Origin: Fictibacillus halophilus | GTDB lineage: Bacteria > Bacillota > Bacilli > Bacillales > Fictibacillaceae | Direction of reading: 5' to 3' | NCBI RefSeq assembly: GCF_016401385.1 | Contig: NZ_JAEACF010000001.1 | Coordinates: forward strand, 1,364,001-1,428,000 | DNA: 64,000 bases | Shown here: positions 63,679 through 64,000 of the stretch, in pieces | Position numbering within the stretch: the stretch's first letter is position 1 | Layout: every line of letters begins with the position of its first letter | The notes under the pieces: model-generated | Databases searched by the model: none | Seen by the model: only the letters and a program-made list of their open reading frames with translations | Told to the model about the DNA's origin: nothing | Position numbers and translations under genes: made by a program

Positions 63679-64000
63679 TTAAAACAAGGAGACGATATAT
63701 AGATGAATCATTAATACAGCGGCTATTAAACCAAGTAACGAGGCTATGTTTGTTTCCTTTTTTGAACCTGTTTTTGTGTAGAATGGAAAACGAAAACGAA
63801 TGGGCAGCGGATACAGAAGCTGAATACCTCTCGATGTTGCAGCATCTAAAATAAGATGCGAAAGTACCCCTACGACCAAGCCGGTACATAAACTTTGTTC
63901 ATATTGCCAATCTATCCACTCTGGCAACAGAAATAATAGTAGAATTATAATCCAGCTATGAGTAATCGTACGATGACCAAATGTCTTAGATATCGTTTTA
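63679..64000 (-). CDS. YdjM-type membrane-bound metal-dependent hydrolase (partial, N terminus missing)
   Basis: The minus-strand frame is open from the right edge to the stop at 63679 (about 107 codons). It begins inside HRTITHSW, the metal-ligand motif of the YdjM/DUF457 family, and continues with LVVGVLSHLILDAATSRGIQLL-type sequence (SHLILDA, then TSRGIQLLYP) and a last membrane helix. The start of the gene lies beyond the window. Confidence 0.85.
   Translation of the reverse strand, partial: KTISKTFGHRTITHSWIIILLLFLLPEWIDWQYEQSLCTGLVVGVLSHLILDAATSRGIQLLYPLPIRFRFPFYTKTGSKKETNIASLLGLIAAVLMIHLYIVSLF

Noticed and set aside
63635-63889. 84-codon frame near the right edge
   Set aside because: It is an alternative frame of the YdjM-type gene, whose true frame contains HRTITHSW and SHLILDA.

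Overview
The window looks like chromosome from an endospore-forming member of the Bacillaceae (Bacillus/Fictibacillus-like; genus not resolved). The evidence is low-GC Gram-positive gene style (strong AGGAGG-type ribosome binding sites, frequent TTG/GTG starts, hairpin-plus-T-run terminators), three S-box (SAM) riboswitches, an L-box (lysine) riboswitch and a purine riboswitch. A spore germinant-receptor operon, a sporulenol synthase and an exosporium-like protein also point to a spore former. No rRNA, tRNA, CRISPR array, prophage or insertion sequence was seen.

Layout. 1-4.5 kb: a tripartite tricarboxylate transporter (TctC tail, TctB, TctA) followed by a CitA/CitB-type two-component system. 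4.6-9.6 kb: a YebC-family protein, the BdbD/BdbC disulfide pair, an acidic LPXTA-type wall protein translationally coupled to a class D-like sortase, and an SGNH esterase. 9.6-13.8 kb: lysine-riboswitch-controlled amino-acid transporter, then guanine-type riboswitch with xpt-pbuX. 14-24 kb: assorted single genes (secreted nucleotidase, aldehyde dehydrogenase, stand-alone LAGLIDADG endonuclease, exosporium-like protein, YeeE/YedE transporter, serine hydrolase, iron alcohol dehydrogenase).

24-39.5 kb is a sulfur block. On the minus strand an S-box precedes yezD, cysH, sat, cysC, a ferredoxin-type sulfite reductase, a DUF3906 gene and the three siroheme genes. A second S-box directly abuts the last of these and precedes yitJ-metH. 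Divergently lie a TauE/SafE permease with its own terminator-bearing leader and an S-box-controlled metY-type sulfhydrylase. Together they would take sulfate through APS, sulfite and sulfide into homocysteine and methionine.

39.6-51 kb: polysaccharide deacetylase; gntRKP gluconate operon with operator and cre candidate; a P1-family peptidase gene broken by one in-frame amber codon; a MerR/SDR divergent pair with a 19-bp-spacer promoter; a secreted LVIVD beta-propeller; a LysE exporter; a small DNA-binding-like protein; DUF421; and a VOC/TetR divergent pair with two palindromic operators. 51-58 kb: msrA, sporulenol synthase and a gerA-gerC-(small 52-aa gene)-gerB receptor operon. 58-59.4 kb: an enterobacterial-type FadR regulator with two TGGTNNNACCA operators, overlapping a fatty-acid-hydroxylase-like gene. 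59.4-64 kb: cysteine dioxygenase-like protein, amidase, EcsC family, DJ-1/PfpI protein and a truncated YdjM-type membrane protein.

The observations I rate highest are the FadR-hydroxylase unit, the nested S-box architecture with an extra terminator between yezD and cysH, the unlisted small germination-operon gene, the amber-interrupted peptidase, and a dispersed structured repeat present twice in opposite orientation.
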